This document shows positions 7,723 through 16,237 of a stretch of 60,731 bases of DNA, in pieces. The notes beneath the pieces are model-generated. The model was not told where the DNA came from and ran no database searches. It worked only from the letters and a program-made list of their open reading frames with translations. The translations under genes and the position numbers were made by a program. Position 1 is the first letter of the stretch. Each line of letters begins with the position of its first letter. The stretch is from an uncultured Eubacteriales bacterium (lineage in GTDB: Bacteria > Bacillota > Clostridia > Oscillospirales > Oscillospiraceae). The DNA is taken from NCBI GenBank assembly GCA_900319695.1, contig ONPN01000005.1:1-60731 (forward strand), given 5' to 3'.

Positions 7723-8646
7723 TCAGCCCTCCTTCCGTATCCGCGGGTCCAGCACGGCATACAGGCAGTCCGCCAGCAGGCTTCCGAGGATTACCACCGA
7801 GGTCGCCAGCAGGGAGGTCCCCTGCAGCAGCGGGATATCCCGCCCGGCGATGGCCTGCACCATCAGGCGGCCCACGCCGTTGATGGAGAACACGGTCTCG
7901 GTGATCACCGCGCCGGACAGGAGACTTGAAAACTGAACGGTCATCATCGTCAGCACCGGCAGCATGGCGTTGCGCAGGGCGTGGCGCATGAGCACGCCAA
8001 AACGGCCCAGACCCTTCGCCCGGGCCGTTTCGATATAATCTTCCTCCAGCGCCTCCAGGAGCGAACTTCGGGTCATCTGCGCCACCTGCCCGGCGGAGTT
8101 CCAGCCGAGGGCGACGGCAGGCAGGACAAAGCCTCTCCAGCTGTCCGTGCCGGAGATGGGGAAGCTTTTGAGCTTGAAGGCGAAGAGATATTGCAGGAAC
8201 ATGGCCGCCATGAACACCGGCAGGGAGATCCCCAGCAGGGAAAAGCCCATGAAAAGACGGTCCGGCAGCCGGTTTTTGCCCACGGCGCAGACAAGGCCGC
8301 AGGCAATCCCCAGCGTCCAGGCGAACAGCGCCGCGAACAGCGCCAGGATCAGGGTGTTGACAAAGGCGCTTCTTATCAGCTGGGACACTGGCTTTCCAAG
8401 GGAATAGCTGGTGCCGAAGTCCCCGCTGACCGCAGCGGCGATATAGCGGAGGAACTGACGGTAGAGCGGCTGATCCAGGCCCAGCTCCGCGGTCATACGC
8501 GCCACGGTGGCGGCATCCGCGTGCTCCCCCATCATGGTCTCAATCGGGTTGCCGGGTACGATGCGCAGCATCACAAAGGTGATCAGCACGACGCCGGTCA
8601 GCACGATCAGCGCCTGGGCGAAGCGCTGCGCGATGCTCCGTCTCAT
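7723..8646 (-). CDS. Oligopeptide/dipeptide ABC transporter permease (OppB/DppB type)
   Basis: 307 residues. An N-terminal helix (ALIVLTGVVLITFVMLRIVPGNP) is followed by the conserved ELGLDQPLYRQFLRY and GDFGTSY motifs of OppB/DppB, then six helices with the EAA loop (DYIETARAKGLGRFGVLMRH). It pairs with the OppC-type protein. Its ATG overlaps the stop of the binding-protein gene by four bases (8643-8646). Confidence 0.93.
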   Translation of the reverse strand: MRRSIAQRFAQALIVLTGVVLITFVMLRIVPGNPIETMMGEHADAATVARMTAELGLDQPLYRQFLRYIAAAVSGDFGTSYSLGKPVSQLIRSAFVNTLILALFAALFAWTLGIACGLVCAVGKNRLPDRLFMGFSLLGISLPVFMAAMFLQYLFAFKLKSFPISGTDSWRGFVLPAVALGWNSAGQVAQMTRSSLLEALEEDYIETARAKGLGRFGVLMRHALRNAMLPVLTMMTVQFSSLLSGAVITETVFSINGVGRLMVQAIAGRDIPLLQGTSLLATSVVILGSLLADCLYAVLDPRIRKEG

Positions 8647-10220
8647 TTCAGCACGACGTCAGCGGCGTAGAAGTCGGCGAAGCCTGCCCAGTGGGGCGTG
8701 AAGGTATCCACCCGCTCACCCAGGCACCAGAGATGCAGAGTCACGCAGAAGGGGACCCAGGCCGCGTCCTCCGCGATCAGCTTCTTTTCCAGCGCCTGAT
8801 ATTCTTCAAGACGCGCCTCGTCGTCCACAATGGCGCGGGCAGCCGACACGCGGGCAATGATCTCCGCGTCCGGGTAATTCAGGCTGCGCGCCTTCGCGTT
8901 TTCCGCGCTGCCGAAGAAGGTGTACATGATGTTCGCCGGGTCGTTGTAATCCATGCCCCAATTGGCGACAAAGGCGTCCGTCTCGCCGCTGGAGCGCTTG
9001 GCGAGCCACGCGGCGTGGTCATAGCTCACCACGCTTGCCTCAATGCCGATCTTCTTGAGCGAATCGCTGACGAAAGCATAAATGAGCTGGTTGCTGGTGT
9101 TGGCGACGGAGTCCATGGAGAGCTCAAAGCTGATTTCACCCTCCTGATAGCCTGCTTCCCTGAGCAGGGCCTTCGCGGCGTCCGGATCGTAGGAGAAGCC
9201 CTCCAGCGCGTCGTTGTGCGCCCAGATGCCCGTGGGAATGATGCCCTTTTCCCGCATGGCGTCACCCATGAAAATGCCCTGAATGATCTGATCCGTGTCG
9301 ATCGCCATGGCGATGGCCTTGCGGACCCTCACATCCTTGAGCCATGGGTTATTCTCGTTCATGATCAGGTAGACCATGCCCACCTTCGGCGTGCCGACGA
9401 TGCGGGCTGCGGGATCGGCCTTGTAGGTGGACGCTACAATCGCGCTGTCCAGGCTCTGCAGGTCGATGATGTCCAGCTCGCCATTCTGGAACATGAGGTT
9501 TTGACTCATCGCGTCGGGGATCACCTTCACGACAAGCTTTTTCACGCTGGGCTCCGCCCCCCAGTATTTCTCGTTATACACGAGGGTGTAATGGTCGTTC
9601 GACACCCACTCCGTCACGATGTACGGCCCGGTGCCGATGGTCTCCGCCGGTTCCTTGCCAAAGCCGGGAGACATGGTCTCCGCGTCCGCGATGGACATGG
9701 CCGGCGCGGAAAGCTCCGCCAGAAAGCCCGCATTCGGGGCCGTCAGCGTCACGGAAAAATGTGTGTCGTCCGTGACCTGAAATCCCGCGAGCGTGTCCGC
9801 CTCCCCGTTCATCACGGCCTCGCCGCCGAGGATTTCGAGCGGGATCTCCGTGTTCTCCTTCGCCGCCTTTAAAAGGCGCTCAAAGCTGAACTGCACGTCC
9901 GAGGCGGTGAGCTCGCTGCCGTTGGAGAATACGACGCCGTCGCGCAGCGTGAAGGCATAGGTCAGGCCGTCGTCGCTGATGCTGTAATCCGTCACCAGGC
10001 TTTTGACGATTTCCGAGGAGCCGTCGCCGGGTTTTGTCTCAAACAGCCGGTCAAATACATTCAACGGGATGAGATAGTCGTCCGTCGTTTCCGAGACGTC
10101 CATGGTGGAGATGTCATACAAAACCGCGGTACGCAGCAGGCCGGGTTCGGCTGTGTCCGCGAAGGCGGCGGCGCAGGGCAGCATAGCCAGCACCAATAAG
10201 AGCGCAATGATTTTTTTCAT
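8643..10220 (-). CDS. Extracellular solute-binding protein family 5 (oligopeptide/dipeptide)
   Basis: 525 residues from ATG 10220, chosen because GGGAGG lies just upstream; a frame start at 10235 is possible. Signal peptide MKKIIALLLVLAMLPCAAAFA. The mature protein has family 5 features: TYAFTLRDGVVFSNG, then APNAGFLAELS, and IAMAIDTDQIIQGIF. It binds peptides or similar ligands and hands them to the permeases encoded downstream. A classic lipobox is not obvious: the only cysteine is in MLPC. It is the first gene of a five-gene operon (binding protein, B, C, D, F). Confidence 0.92.
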   Translation of the reverse strand: MKKIIALLLVLAMLPCAAAFADTAEPGLLRTAVLYDISTMDVSETTDDYLIPLNVFDRLFETKPGDGSSEIVKSLVTDYSISDDGLTYAFTLRDGVVFSNGSELTASDVQFSFERLLKAAKENTEIPLEILGGEAVMNGEADTLAGFQVTDDTHFSVTLTAPNAGFLAELSAPAMSIADAETMSPGFGKEPAETIGTGPYIVTEWVSNDHYTLVYNEKYWGAEPSVKKLVVKVIPDAMSQNLMFQNGELDIIDLQSLDSAIVASTYKADPAARIVGTPKVGMVYLIMNENNPWLKDVRVRKAIAMAIDTDQIIQGIFMGDAMREKGIIPTGIWAHNDALEGFSYDPDAAKALLREAGYQEGEISFELSMDSVANTSNQLIYAFVSDSLKKIGIEASVVSYDHAAWLAKRSSGETDAFVANWGMDYNDPANIMYTFFGSAENAKARSLNYPDAEIIARVSAARAIVDDEARLEEYQALEKKLIAEDAAWVPFCVTLHLWCLGERVDTFTPHWAGFADFYAADVVLK

Positions 10221-10420
10221 GTGATTTCCTCCCAATCAGAATTTGGACAGGCGGCAGCTCCGCCAGTGTGATATTTGTGTGACAAAGGCTGTGTTATGAT
10301 GTGCCCGTAAACAAGAGAGACGGAAAAACGGATTCAAAAAAGGAGAGATCAAACACGAAAACAAACACATCCAACAAAACCGATATCAACACCCTCAAGA
10401 ACAGAAAGGAGAAAACAAAC

Positions 10421-10873
10421 ATGAAGACTACATCCATTAAAATGATAATCGCCCTCGCGCTTGCCCTCACCCTCGTCTGTGCCCTTGGCACCTCGGCCTT
10501 CGCCGATTTCATGAGCCCCTACGGTTATGTCACCATAAACATCGACGGCTCTCGCACCCTCTACCTTGACGACGGCACCAGAATTACCAGGTTCCCCGAC
10601 GGCAGCATCGTGAGCTTCGACCCCCGTACCGGCGAGACCATCTACAGCGACGACCGTTTCAGCGCCACCACCTTCTACGCAGACGGCTCCTATTCCTACC
10701 AAAACGGCAACGGCTACAGTGAATACCATGACAGCTTCGGTTACGGCATGACCGAGTACGCCGACGGCACCTATGATGTGGAAGAAAACGGCGTCCTCAC
10801 CCACTACGACCGCTTCGGCAATGTGACCAGTGTGCAGGTAAACAACGGCATGTACTACGAGACCATCTTCTGA
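10421..10873 (+). CDS. Secreted repeat protein of unknown function
   Basis: 150 residues starting at ATG 10421 with AGAAAGGAG just upstream; a longer in-frame start at 10301 lacks a signal peptide. Signal peptide about residues 1-29 (MIIALALALTLVCALG ... AFA). The rest is Tyr/Gly/Asp-rich, built from short beta-hairpin units such as DGSRTLYLDDGTRITRFPDG, FYADGSYSYQNG and YADGTYDVEENG, recalling YD/RHS-type repeats but on a small scale. No known family is recognised. The gene is monocistronic and ends at a terminator. Confidence 0.75.
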   Translation: MKTTSIKMIIALALALTLVCALGTSAFADFMSPYGYVTINIDGSRTLYLDDGTRITRFPDGSIVSFDPRTGETIYSDDRFSATTFYADGSYSYQNGNGYSEYHDSFGYGMTEYADGTYDVEENGVLTHYDRFGNVTSVQVNNGMYYETIF

Positions 10874-10905
10874 GAAACACCCGCATATGAACTATCGACG
10901 AAAAG

Positions 10906-10937
10906 ACAGGATCGGCACAACCGATTCTGTTTTTTGT
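10906..10937 (+). terminator. Terminator of the secreted repeat protein gene
   Basis: A 10-bp stem (10906-10915 with 10921-10930, one G-U) with a CACAA loop, followed by TTTTTGTTTTT. Confidence 0.85.
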
Positions 10938-11227
10938 TTTTCCCGGGCGGCTACACCCGCACGTCCGCGGCAGACTCCGGCGCGACAGCGCCAGATTGCT
11001 GAATCAAAATCTTTTCAAGCATGCGGCCGGCTCTTTAAAATGCCCTCCAGAAGTCTCCCGACCTTCTCGGTGTTTACCTTTTTTCATATCAACATTATAC
11101 GCCATGCTGCTAAGAGCCCCGGCGATCGAAGACTGGTTTTCGTACCGCTGTCCTCACATTTCAAAACTCTGTTTTCAATAATAGCATAAACCATTGTGTT
11201 TTGCTACCCCAAAAAACGTGTGTGAGC
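10938..11227. other. Intergenic stretch with no gene seen
   Basis: Between the terminator and the IS630 element I see no gene or hairpin I can support. A short reading frame at 10887-11189 has no ribosome site and an unnatural composition. The base composition shifts towards A/T before the IS. Confidence 0.5.
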
Positions 11228-12515
11228 TAGTATAACGGTTTCTAAATGGCTATACATTTTACGAAACTAACGTCTGTACCTTGACATCTTCATTAGGATC
11301 GACATCGTCCAGGTTCCATCCCCAGTGATATAGAACGGGTTCTTCATTGATTTCATCGAAATATCTGTATATGCGATCTTCCAGTTCCTGCTTGGAACTC
11401 ACACGAATTCCCCGAAGCATTTGCTTGGTCATTTTACTGAAGAACCCTTCAACAAGATTCAGCTAAGACGCATGCTTTGGCGTGAATACGAACACAAATC
11501 TTCCGGGATTTGATTCCAGATACTCAATAACCTTCTGAGAACTGTGCACCTTCAAGTTATCGAGGATCAAGCGGATTTTATCGCCTTTAGGGTATTTCTT
11601 ATCCAGCTTCTGCAGGAACTCGATGTAATCGTCACTGTTATGTGTATCACTTACTAACGGGATCGCTTCTCCTGTTTGCAGATCGATCCCGGCAAGGAGA
11701 GATAGTGTGCCAAGGCGCTTGTATTCGTAATCACGCTTGATAACACCGCATTCTTCATTTGGCAGCTTGTCCTCTGACGTATTCGCAATCGCCTGTATTC
11801 CAGGCTTTTCGTCATAGGACAGGACATGCGTAGTTTCACCATCTTCGAATGGAATAAAGTTCCCGTTCTCGTCGAACTGAAAGGTCAGCTGCTTATATAC
11901 AAGAAGTACATTATGCATCTTGTCGTCGAAATCAGGATCTCTCCGCTCACAATAATATTGGATGCGGAAAGGTTTAATGTTTGCTTTATCAAGGATTTTG
12001 TAGACTCCTGATTCCGTAATGGTCGAAAGCCTGTCAAAGCCAGCTTCCTTTGCCGCGGTGTTGATATGTTTTGTGAGTGCGCTTGTTGTCCACGTTTCGG
12101 CTGCATAACCAAGGTCTTTTGGTTTCGTACACGCGATACTGATCAGCCATGTTTTCGCTTCTCCAGTGATTTCTTCTTTTCGGCCACGGCCTTCAGCAAC
12201 GCTGAGTATATCCATGATCGTCTGTTCAGGTGTGCGGTTCCGGTATTTCTGGCACCAGAGCTCAACCGTATGGCGATTGACGTTTAGCTCCTCAGCGACT
12301 TTAGTGCTGGATTTATTCTCGGCTTTCTTCAGTAGAATCTGTGCCCGCTGGCTGATGATTACCGGGGTCATACCGGATTTAACAAGCTTTTCGAGGACGG
12401 CCTTGTCATCTGCTTGAAGTTCAAATTTCATTAATGGTACCTCCGCATTTGTAAGATACCACCAGTATAACATGAGATCGATAAAATGTATAGTTAATTG
12501 AGATATTTTATACTA
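11228..12515 (-). mobile_element. IS630-family insertion sequence (copy A)
   Basis: The ends share imperfect inverted repeats: after TA both read GTATAA, and CTATACATTTTA recurs about 22 bases in (left 11228-11268, right complement 12476-12515). TA dinucleotides at 11228-11229 and 12514-12515 fit the TA target duplication of the IS630/mariner superfamily. It carries one transposase gene with a stop codon inside. Exact ends are my reading by eye. Confidence 0.75.
11259..12431 (-). pseudogene. IS630-family transposase with in-frame amber stop
   Basis: From ATG 12431 the protein has an N-terminal helix-turn-helix domain (VISQRAQILLKK, VAEELNVNRHTVELWCQKY) and a DDE_3 domain with the first aspartate in LSYDEKPGIQA and the second in LILDNLKVHSS. 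At 11463-11465 a TAG follows TPKHAS. Family members have W there (SWLN). The same frame then reads LNLVEGFFSKMTKQMLRGIRV and continues to TAA 11259-11261. The lost part carries the third catalytic residue (E in LVEGFF), so the 322-residue product from ATG should be inactive unless the amber codon is suppressed. Confidence 0.85.
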
Positions 12516-12842
12516 GAACTGGCTGACCATCTTGCATCTTGTCATAGCCGTTCTCACCGCAGTGCCATTGAAGCACCATAAAATTTGAAGGCTTTTTCCC
12601 TCAATACAGAATTGAGCAGCAAAACCATACCATCACTTCTGTCTGAGCAGAAATGGGATGGCTTTTTTCATGCCAAAAGCAACAAATAATTTAATCATTC
12701 TTGTTTCAGGTTACAGGGTTCGACAAAATTCCATAGGAAAAAGTGCTAAATTGTGGGAGCACTTTGAAACCGACAGGAGAACCATCCTTTTGCTGTTATA
12801 ATTGAAAATTTGTTCTCCAGCCAGACAAAGAAAAGGCTTTGT
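12516..12842. other. Intergenic remnant with one terminator-like hairpin
   Basis: No gene is supported. A hairpin at about 12630-12661 (CCATC...GATGG arms with a small bulge) is followed by CTTTTTTC, so it could end a plus-strand transcript whose gene is no longer recognisable. This may be the tail of a gene removed when the IS arrived. Confidence 0.4.
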
Positions 12843-12968
12843 GACCGGCGTATCGGCTATGCCGGTCCAGTAGAAAGGATCTGAAGCAATGATGATTGGA
12901 GACACAAGCCGAGCACCTCCTCCTGACTCGCGTTTCAGGACGCGACTGAACAAGAGAGGAGGCTTTTT
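12843..12968 (+). promoter_or_regulatory. Structured leader that may mask the ribosome site of the sigma-like gene
   Basis: A hairpin GACCGGC/GCCGGTC (12843-12849 with 12861-12867) is followed by CCTCCTCCT at 12916-12924, which is complementary to the ribosome site AGGAGG at 12957-12962. A short stem TCGCG/CGCGA (12928-12932 with 12941-12945) sits between the two, so the long-range pairing would form a compact arm. If formed, it would block translation of the gene at 12969. This is inference from base pairing only. Confidence 0.45.
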
Positions 12969-13412
12969 ATGTCAAGACATAAGACCCGACCAGAAGATAT
13001 AAGAAATCCAGACCGGTATTTTAAGCGATTGATGGCGATGGAGTATCGGAAGGAGAAAAAAGCCGCGAACAGGTATCATACGATGTTTGCATCACTTGAT
13101 GAGCTTGCAGAGGCGGAAGCTGAGGGCCGAAAAGGTATCAGCGAACTATTGGCAGTTGATGATATTTATGCTGAATTTGTGAATAATAAATACGACTCAG
13201 CGACAGACTGGATCAATCAAATAAACGATTCCAGACTTCGGGAAGCATTGCAAAAGCTCTCCCTCTATCAAAGGAATTTGGTGTTTCTCCGGTTCTGCAA
13301 AGAGAAAAAGCTGTCAGAAATCGCCGCATTATACGATAACACACCGCAGGCTGTCGCCCATGGCCTAAGATCGTCGATCAAAAAATTGAAAACAATCTGT
13401 GAAGAGGTTTAA
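12969..13412 (+). CDS. Sigma-70 region 4-like regulator
   Basis: 147 residues. The C-terminal 60 residues (LREALQKLSLYQRNLVFLRF, KKLSEIAALYDNTPQAVAHG) form a sigma region 4 helix-turn-helix; the region 2 domain for -10 binding is missing. Such short sigma-like proteins are common in Gram-positive integrative elements, just before xis/int genes. The N-terminus (RHKTRPEDIRNPDRYFKRL) is basic and helical. ATG has GAGAGGAGG upstream. With the integrase at 14374 it suggests an integrative-element control module. Confidence 0.8.
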   Translation: MSRHKTRPEDIRNPDRYFKRLMAMEYRKEKKAANRYHTMFASLDELAEAEAEGRKGISELLAVDDIYAEFVNNKYDSATDWINQINDSRLREALQKLSLYQRNLVFLRFCKEKKLSEIAALYDNTPQAVAHGLRSSIKKLKTICEEV

Positions 13413-13651
13413 AAAGATGCCTTTTTTATCTCTTATATATATGGGGGAACTTTTTCCTCCACATGAATCAGAGGCTAAATTGAGCCTGACAGGAGAACGA
13501 ATTTCTCCTTGTATAAAATTGAATATCCGGCAGCATAACAACATCAGCAAGCGAATGAGCGATGCGGAGGGTTCGCCAAGACCACCTGTGCAGGACATTG
13601 ATCCGGCATCAAACAAAGGCGTCAAGGTGCATAGCGGTTAGACCTATCCAA

Positions 13652-13869
13652 AAGCGGCTCTGGCAGGCCGTTTCGCAATGATCTCGTTTGTCTACAATGG
13701 TACACCTGTTCAGCCTTAGCTATCACGCATAGGGAGCAGCTCGGAGCGATCCTCGGAGGGGTGAAATCCCCGTAGCGCGTTGCCAAACGCGGTTATGCCT
13801 GTACGCCCTCTCCTGGGGAAGTAGTGTCGAATACAGGAAAAGAGCCACCCATGTGCTCATGGATGACTC
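13652..13869 (+). ncRNA. Candidate structured RNA between the sigma-like and excisionase-like genes
   Basis: No protein is convincing in 13413-14056. Five stems can be drawn: 13652-13658/13667-13673 (one G-U), 13758-13761/13768-13771 (GGGG/CCCC, loop TGAAAT), 13776-13781/13786-13791 (CGCGTT/AACGCG), 13810-13814/13833-13837 (TCCTG/CAGGA), and a 12-bp stem 13842-13853/13858-13869 with two G-U pairs and a TGCT loop. G-U pairs in the last stem favour a function at the RNA level. The stretch is GC-rich between AT-rich flanks. I cannot match it to a named RNA family. It could also be a long leader of the next gene. The strand is inferred from the neighbours. Confidence 0.45.
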
Positions 13870-14056
13870 AAAGATGAAGTAATACTTGAATCAGTCGCAG
13901 TTTTTTGCGTTATGGATGGAAAGTATGCTTCAACAAGCTTTTGGAGTGAAAAATGTTGCTAAGAGATACAATGAGAAAAAGCAATGATAGTAGCGGCTGC
14001 GACAAACTTGCGCAAAATCATTTTGCACGGTATGATCGCTTTGACAGGTGAGAGCG

Positions 14057-14359
14057 ATGCCGAACACAAGGTTTCAGCGAAATCTCGCCACGGCCAAGGC
14101 GAAGAAGCCCCCTGTCACCATGGTTCCGGAACCTAATTACATATCTGACCTTATCAGGCGGTACATGAAGGCGCAGCGGATGACAACAGAAGATGTCGGA
14201 AAATTGATGGATTGCTCTGGAGCGAATGTTCGTGCCAAACTGACGCGGCCCATAGAGAAGTGGGCAGTCAGCGACATTATTTCTCTATGTCATGCCGTAA
14301 ATTGCCCCGTAACAGAGGCATATAAGCTCTTGCCAACGGATAAAGGCTGGACGAATTAG
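14057..14359 (+). CDS. Small DNA-binding protein, possible excisionase/regulator
   Basis: 100 residues from ATG 14057 (AGGTGAG upstream; an in-frame GTG at 14048 is an alternative). The core ISDLIRRYMKAQRMTTEDVG and LMDCSGANVRAKLTRPIEKW looks like a Cro-type helix-turn-helix. It ends 14 bases before the integrase gene, the usual place for an excisionase or directionality factor. That role is from context only. Confidence 0.65.
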   Translation: MPNTRFQRNLATAKAKKPPVTMVPEPNYISDLIRRYMKAQRMTTEDVGKLMDCSGANVRAKLTRPIEKWAVSDIISLCHAVNCPVTEAYKLLPTDKGWTN

Positions 14360-14373
14360 GAGGGTGGCATACG

Positions 14374-15636
14374 ATGGCAAAGAAAACCATAAAAGACGCA
14401 GACGGTAATTACAACTATATCAGGAAAACCTTTACATATAAGGGCCAAAGGTTCACTGTGCGTGGCCGAACCGAGAAAGAAGCGCGTGAAAAACAGTACC
14501 AGCTCATGCGCGATCTGGAAAGCGGTATCGCGGTCAGGCAACATGCAGCCGTTATGCGGCAGAAGTCAATGACCGGTGATTTGACAGTATCGGATTACTC
14601 GCAGATTTGGCTCGAAACCTATATCAAGCCGAAAATCAGAAAACCCGGTGCAGCCAAGCAGAAGAACACCATTGAGGAAAAATCCTACGATATGTATGTG
14701 TACAAGCTGAGTGGGACAATCCTTCCTGCTGTTGGCGGACTTCGTTTGAATGAAGTTGTGGACACGCATCTTCAGCAGGTACTCAATGACGAAAAGTATA
14801 AAGGCCGCTCTAAGTCCCATTGCGAAAAGGTCAAAATCGTCATGAATGCCATGTTCCGTCAAGCGGTCAAATCTCGACTGATTCAGTTCAACCCGGCTGA
14901 AGATCTGATTGTCACCGCTGAGGAAGGAGAAGGCCATAGGAGTTTAACGCCTTATGAACGTGAAGTAATCCAGAAAGTTGCAAAAACCCATCGCTGCGGC
15001 CTTTGGGTGCGCTTTCTTCTCTCAACGGGATTGCGCCCTGGTGAATCTGCTCCGCTTCAAGTCTCGGATATAGATTTTTCCGAGAAACTGGTCAAGATCA
15101 CGAAGGCCATTGAAAGCGGGACCGAAAACATCATCGGCCCGCCGAAATCGAAAGCGGGAATCCGCAGTGTCCCGTTGAGAGACGATATTGCAAAGGATCT
15201 CAGGACTGCTATTGCAGGAAAGAAGCCGACAGATTTTGTGTTCCCGCAGACGGACGGGAAAACCATGATGACGACTACATCCCTTTGCAATAACTGGAGA
15301 TCGTTTTCACGGCAGATGGATTTGGCTATGGGAGCGGAGACAACAGCTCATGGCCATATCTACGATCCGAAAGACGTGGACAAGCAGGGGATTCCGCTTT
15401 ACCCGGATGAAAACGGCTTACCCAGAAACGGACATAAGATCGCGGATGATTTGGTACTCTACTGTCTGCGCCACACCTTCTGTACGGATTTGCAGAAAGC
15501 CGGGGTTCCGCTGAATATTGCCAGGATCATCATGGGTCACGAGGATATCCGGATCACGGCTGCGATCTACACCCATACGGACACCGAAGACGTTCAGGCA
15601 GCAGGCGAAAAATTGAATGCCTATTTTTTAGCCTGA
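14374..15636 (+). CDS. Tyrosine-type site-specific integrase
   Basis: 420 residues. The N-terminus (NYIRKTFTYKGQRFTVRGRTEKEA) is an arm-binding AP2-like domain of the Tn916 integrase type, then a SAM-like core-binding domain (DYSQIWLETYIKPK). The catalytic domain has R in LLSTGLRPGE, the HxxR-type box in CLRHTFCTDL, H in MGHEDIR and the nucleophile Y in AAIYTHTD. All catalytic residues are in place. A strong RBS (AGGAGG) precedes the ATG. It should integrate and excise an element together with the small gene upstream. The other element genes are not present to the left, so this may be a remnant or the end of a larger element. Confidence 0.92.
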   Translation: MAKKTIKDADGNYNYIRKTFTYKGQRFTVRGRTEKEAREKQYQLMRDLESGIAVRQHAAVMRQKSMTGDLTVSDYSQIWLETYIKPKIRKPGAAKQKNTIEEKSYDMYVYKLSGTILPAVGGLRLNEVVDTHLQQVLNDEKYKGRSKSHCEKVKIVMNAMFRQAVKSRLIQFNPAEDLIVTAEEGEGHRSLTPYEREVIQKVAKTHRCGLWVRFLLSTGLRPGESAPLQVSDIDFSEKLVKITKAIESGTENIIGPPKSKAGIRSVPLRDDIAKDLRTAIAGKKPTDFVFPQTDGKTMMTTTSLCNNWRSFSRQMDLAMGAETTAHGHIYDPKDVDKQGIPLYPDENGLPRNGHKIADDLVLYCLRHTFCTDLQKAGVPLNIARIIMGHEDIRITAAIYTHTDTEDVQAAGEKLNAYFLA

Positions 15637-15671
15637 GAAAAAGCCCCCGCGCACAAGCGCAGGGGTTTTTC
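15637..15671 (+). terminator. Terminator of the integrase gene
   Basis: The hairpin begins right after the integrase stop: CCCC-GCGC...GCGC-GGGG arms flanked by AAAAA on the left and TTTTT on the right, so it is an efficient plus-strand terminator and could work in both directions. Confidence 0.85.
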
Positions 15672-15688
15672 TCTGCCCAGATACACCG

Positions 15689-15972
15689 TGGACGCAAAAT
15701 TGAAGGGAAAGAAAATCTTTTTTTCTGATGGGCAATTGCTGAAAGCCTTGCGCCGTGCGGGTTTTGACGGCTTTTGTCGCTCAATTTTTTGTCACACTTT
15801 TTGTCACACCTTGGTCATTTGCGGGTGCAAAAAAGGCTTTGCGGACGCAAATTTCAGGGCTTTGGTTAAAGCAGATTTCGGAATGTTTTGCTGCGATTCA
15901 GAGACAGATAAAGCGATAAATCGACAATATCCGGCACGAAACCTGCAAAGTTGGCGTGACAAAAGTGACAAA
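15689..15972. repeat. Cluster of short direct and inverted repeats beside the integrase
   Basis: TTTTTGTCACAC occurs twice in tandem (15786-15797 and 15798-15809). An inverted pair of the same core, GTGACAAAA and GTGACAAA, lies at 15956-15972. A second motif GGACGCAAA occurs at 15690 and 15843. Such repeats next to a tyrosine integrase gene fit arm-type integrase binding sites and mark the likely end of the element. No gene is seen in 15672-16032. Confidence 0.5.
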
Positions 15973-16032
15973 TAGCGGTGTCGAAAGATGCGGTTTGGGC
16001 CATTTTGCCTCAAAAAGTTCACGAAGCAAAGG

Positions 16033-16063
16033 AAAAAGCCTCAAATCCATTGGATTTGAGGCT
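16033..16063 (-). terminator. Terminator of tRNA-Gln
   Basis: A 13-bp perfect stem (16037-16049 with 16051-16063) with T residues on the minus strand (A run at 16033-16037). It lies 7 bases past the encoded CCA end of the tRNA. Confidence 0.85.
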
Positions 16064-16069
16064 CATAAG

Positions 16070-16143
16070 TGGCAGCGGGAGAAGGATTCGAACCCTCACA
16101 TACGGAGTCAGAGTCCGCTGTGCTACCTTTACACAATCCCGCT
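16070..16143 (-). tRNA. tRNA-Gln (anticodon CTG)
   Basis: Read on the minus strand from 16143: acceptor stem AGCGGGA pairs with TCCCGCT, the D arm has GTG/CAC around AAAGGTA, the anticodon stem GCGGA/TCCGT encloses CTCTGAC with anticodon CTG, and the T arm GAGGG-TTCGAAT-CCTTC is canonical. The CCA end is encoded at 16070-16072. The 74-nt length is normal. A strong promoter and terminator flank it. Confidence 0.93.
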
Positions 16144-16156
16144 AAACGCAATGGCT

Positions 16157-16184
16157 ATTATACATAGTTTTGAAAATTTGTCAA
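16157..16184 (-). promoter_or_regulatory. Promoter of tRNA-Gln
   Basis: On the minus strand TTGACA (16179-16184), spacing 16, TATAAT (16157-16162), 14 bases before the tRNA start. Both hexamers match the sigma-A consensus perfectly. Confidence 0.85.
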
Positions 16185-16237
16185 GAACTTTTTTCAAATT
16201 CCTTTACAAGATTTTTTCAAATTCATATACATGATCT

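Noticed and set aside
10887-11189. Possible 100-residue gene after the secreted repeat protein
   Set aside because: It runs through the terminator hairpin, has no ribosome site and a basic, unnatural composition.
12711-12953. Possible minus-strand gene before the sigma-like gene
   Set aside because: No ribosome site, and the region is better explained as the structured leader.
13741-13800. Cobalamin or other known riboswitch
   Set aside because: The GGGG-TGAAAT-CCCC stem is suggestive, but the conserved boxes of known riboswitches are absent and the next gene is not metabolic.
16033-16143. tRNA-Gln 3' end as the attachment site of the integrase element
   Set aside because: No second copy of the tRNA end was found in the window, and the tRNA keeps its own perfect terminator toward the integrase.
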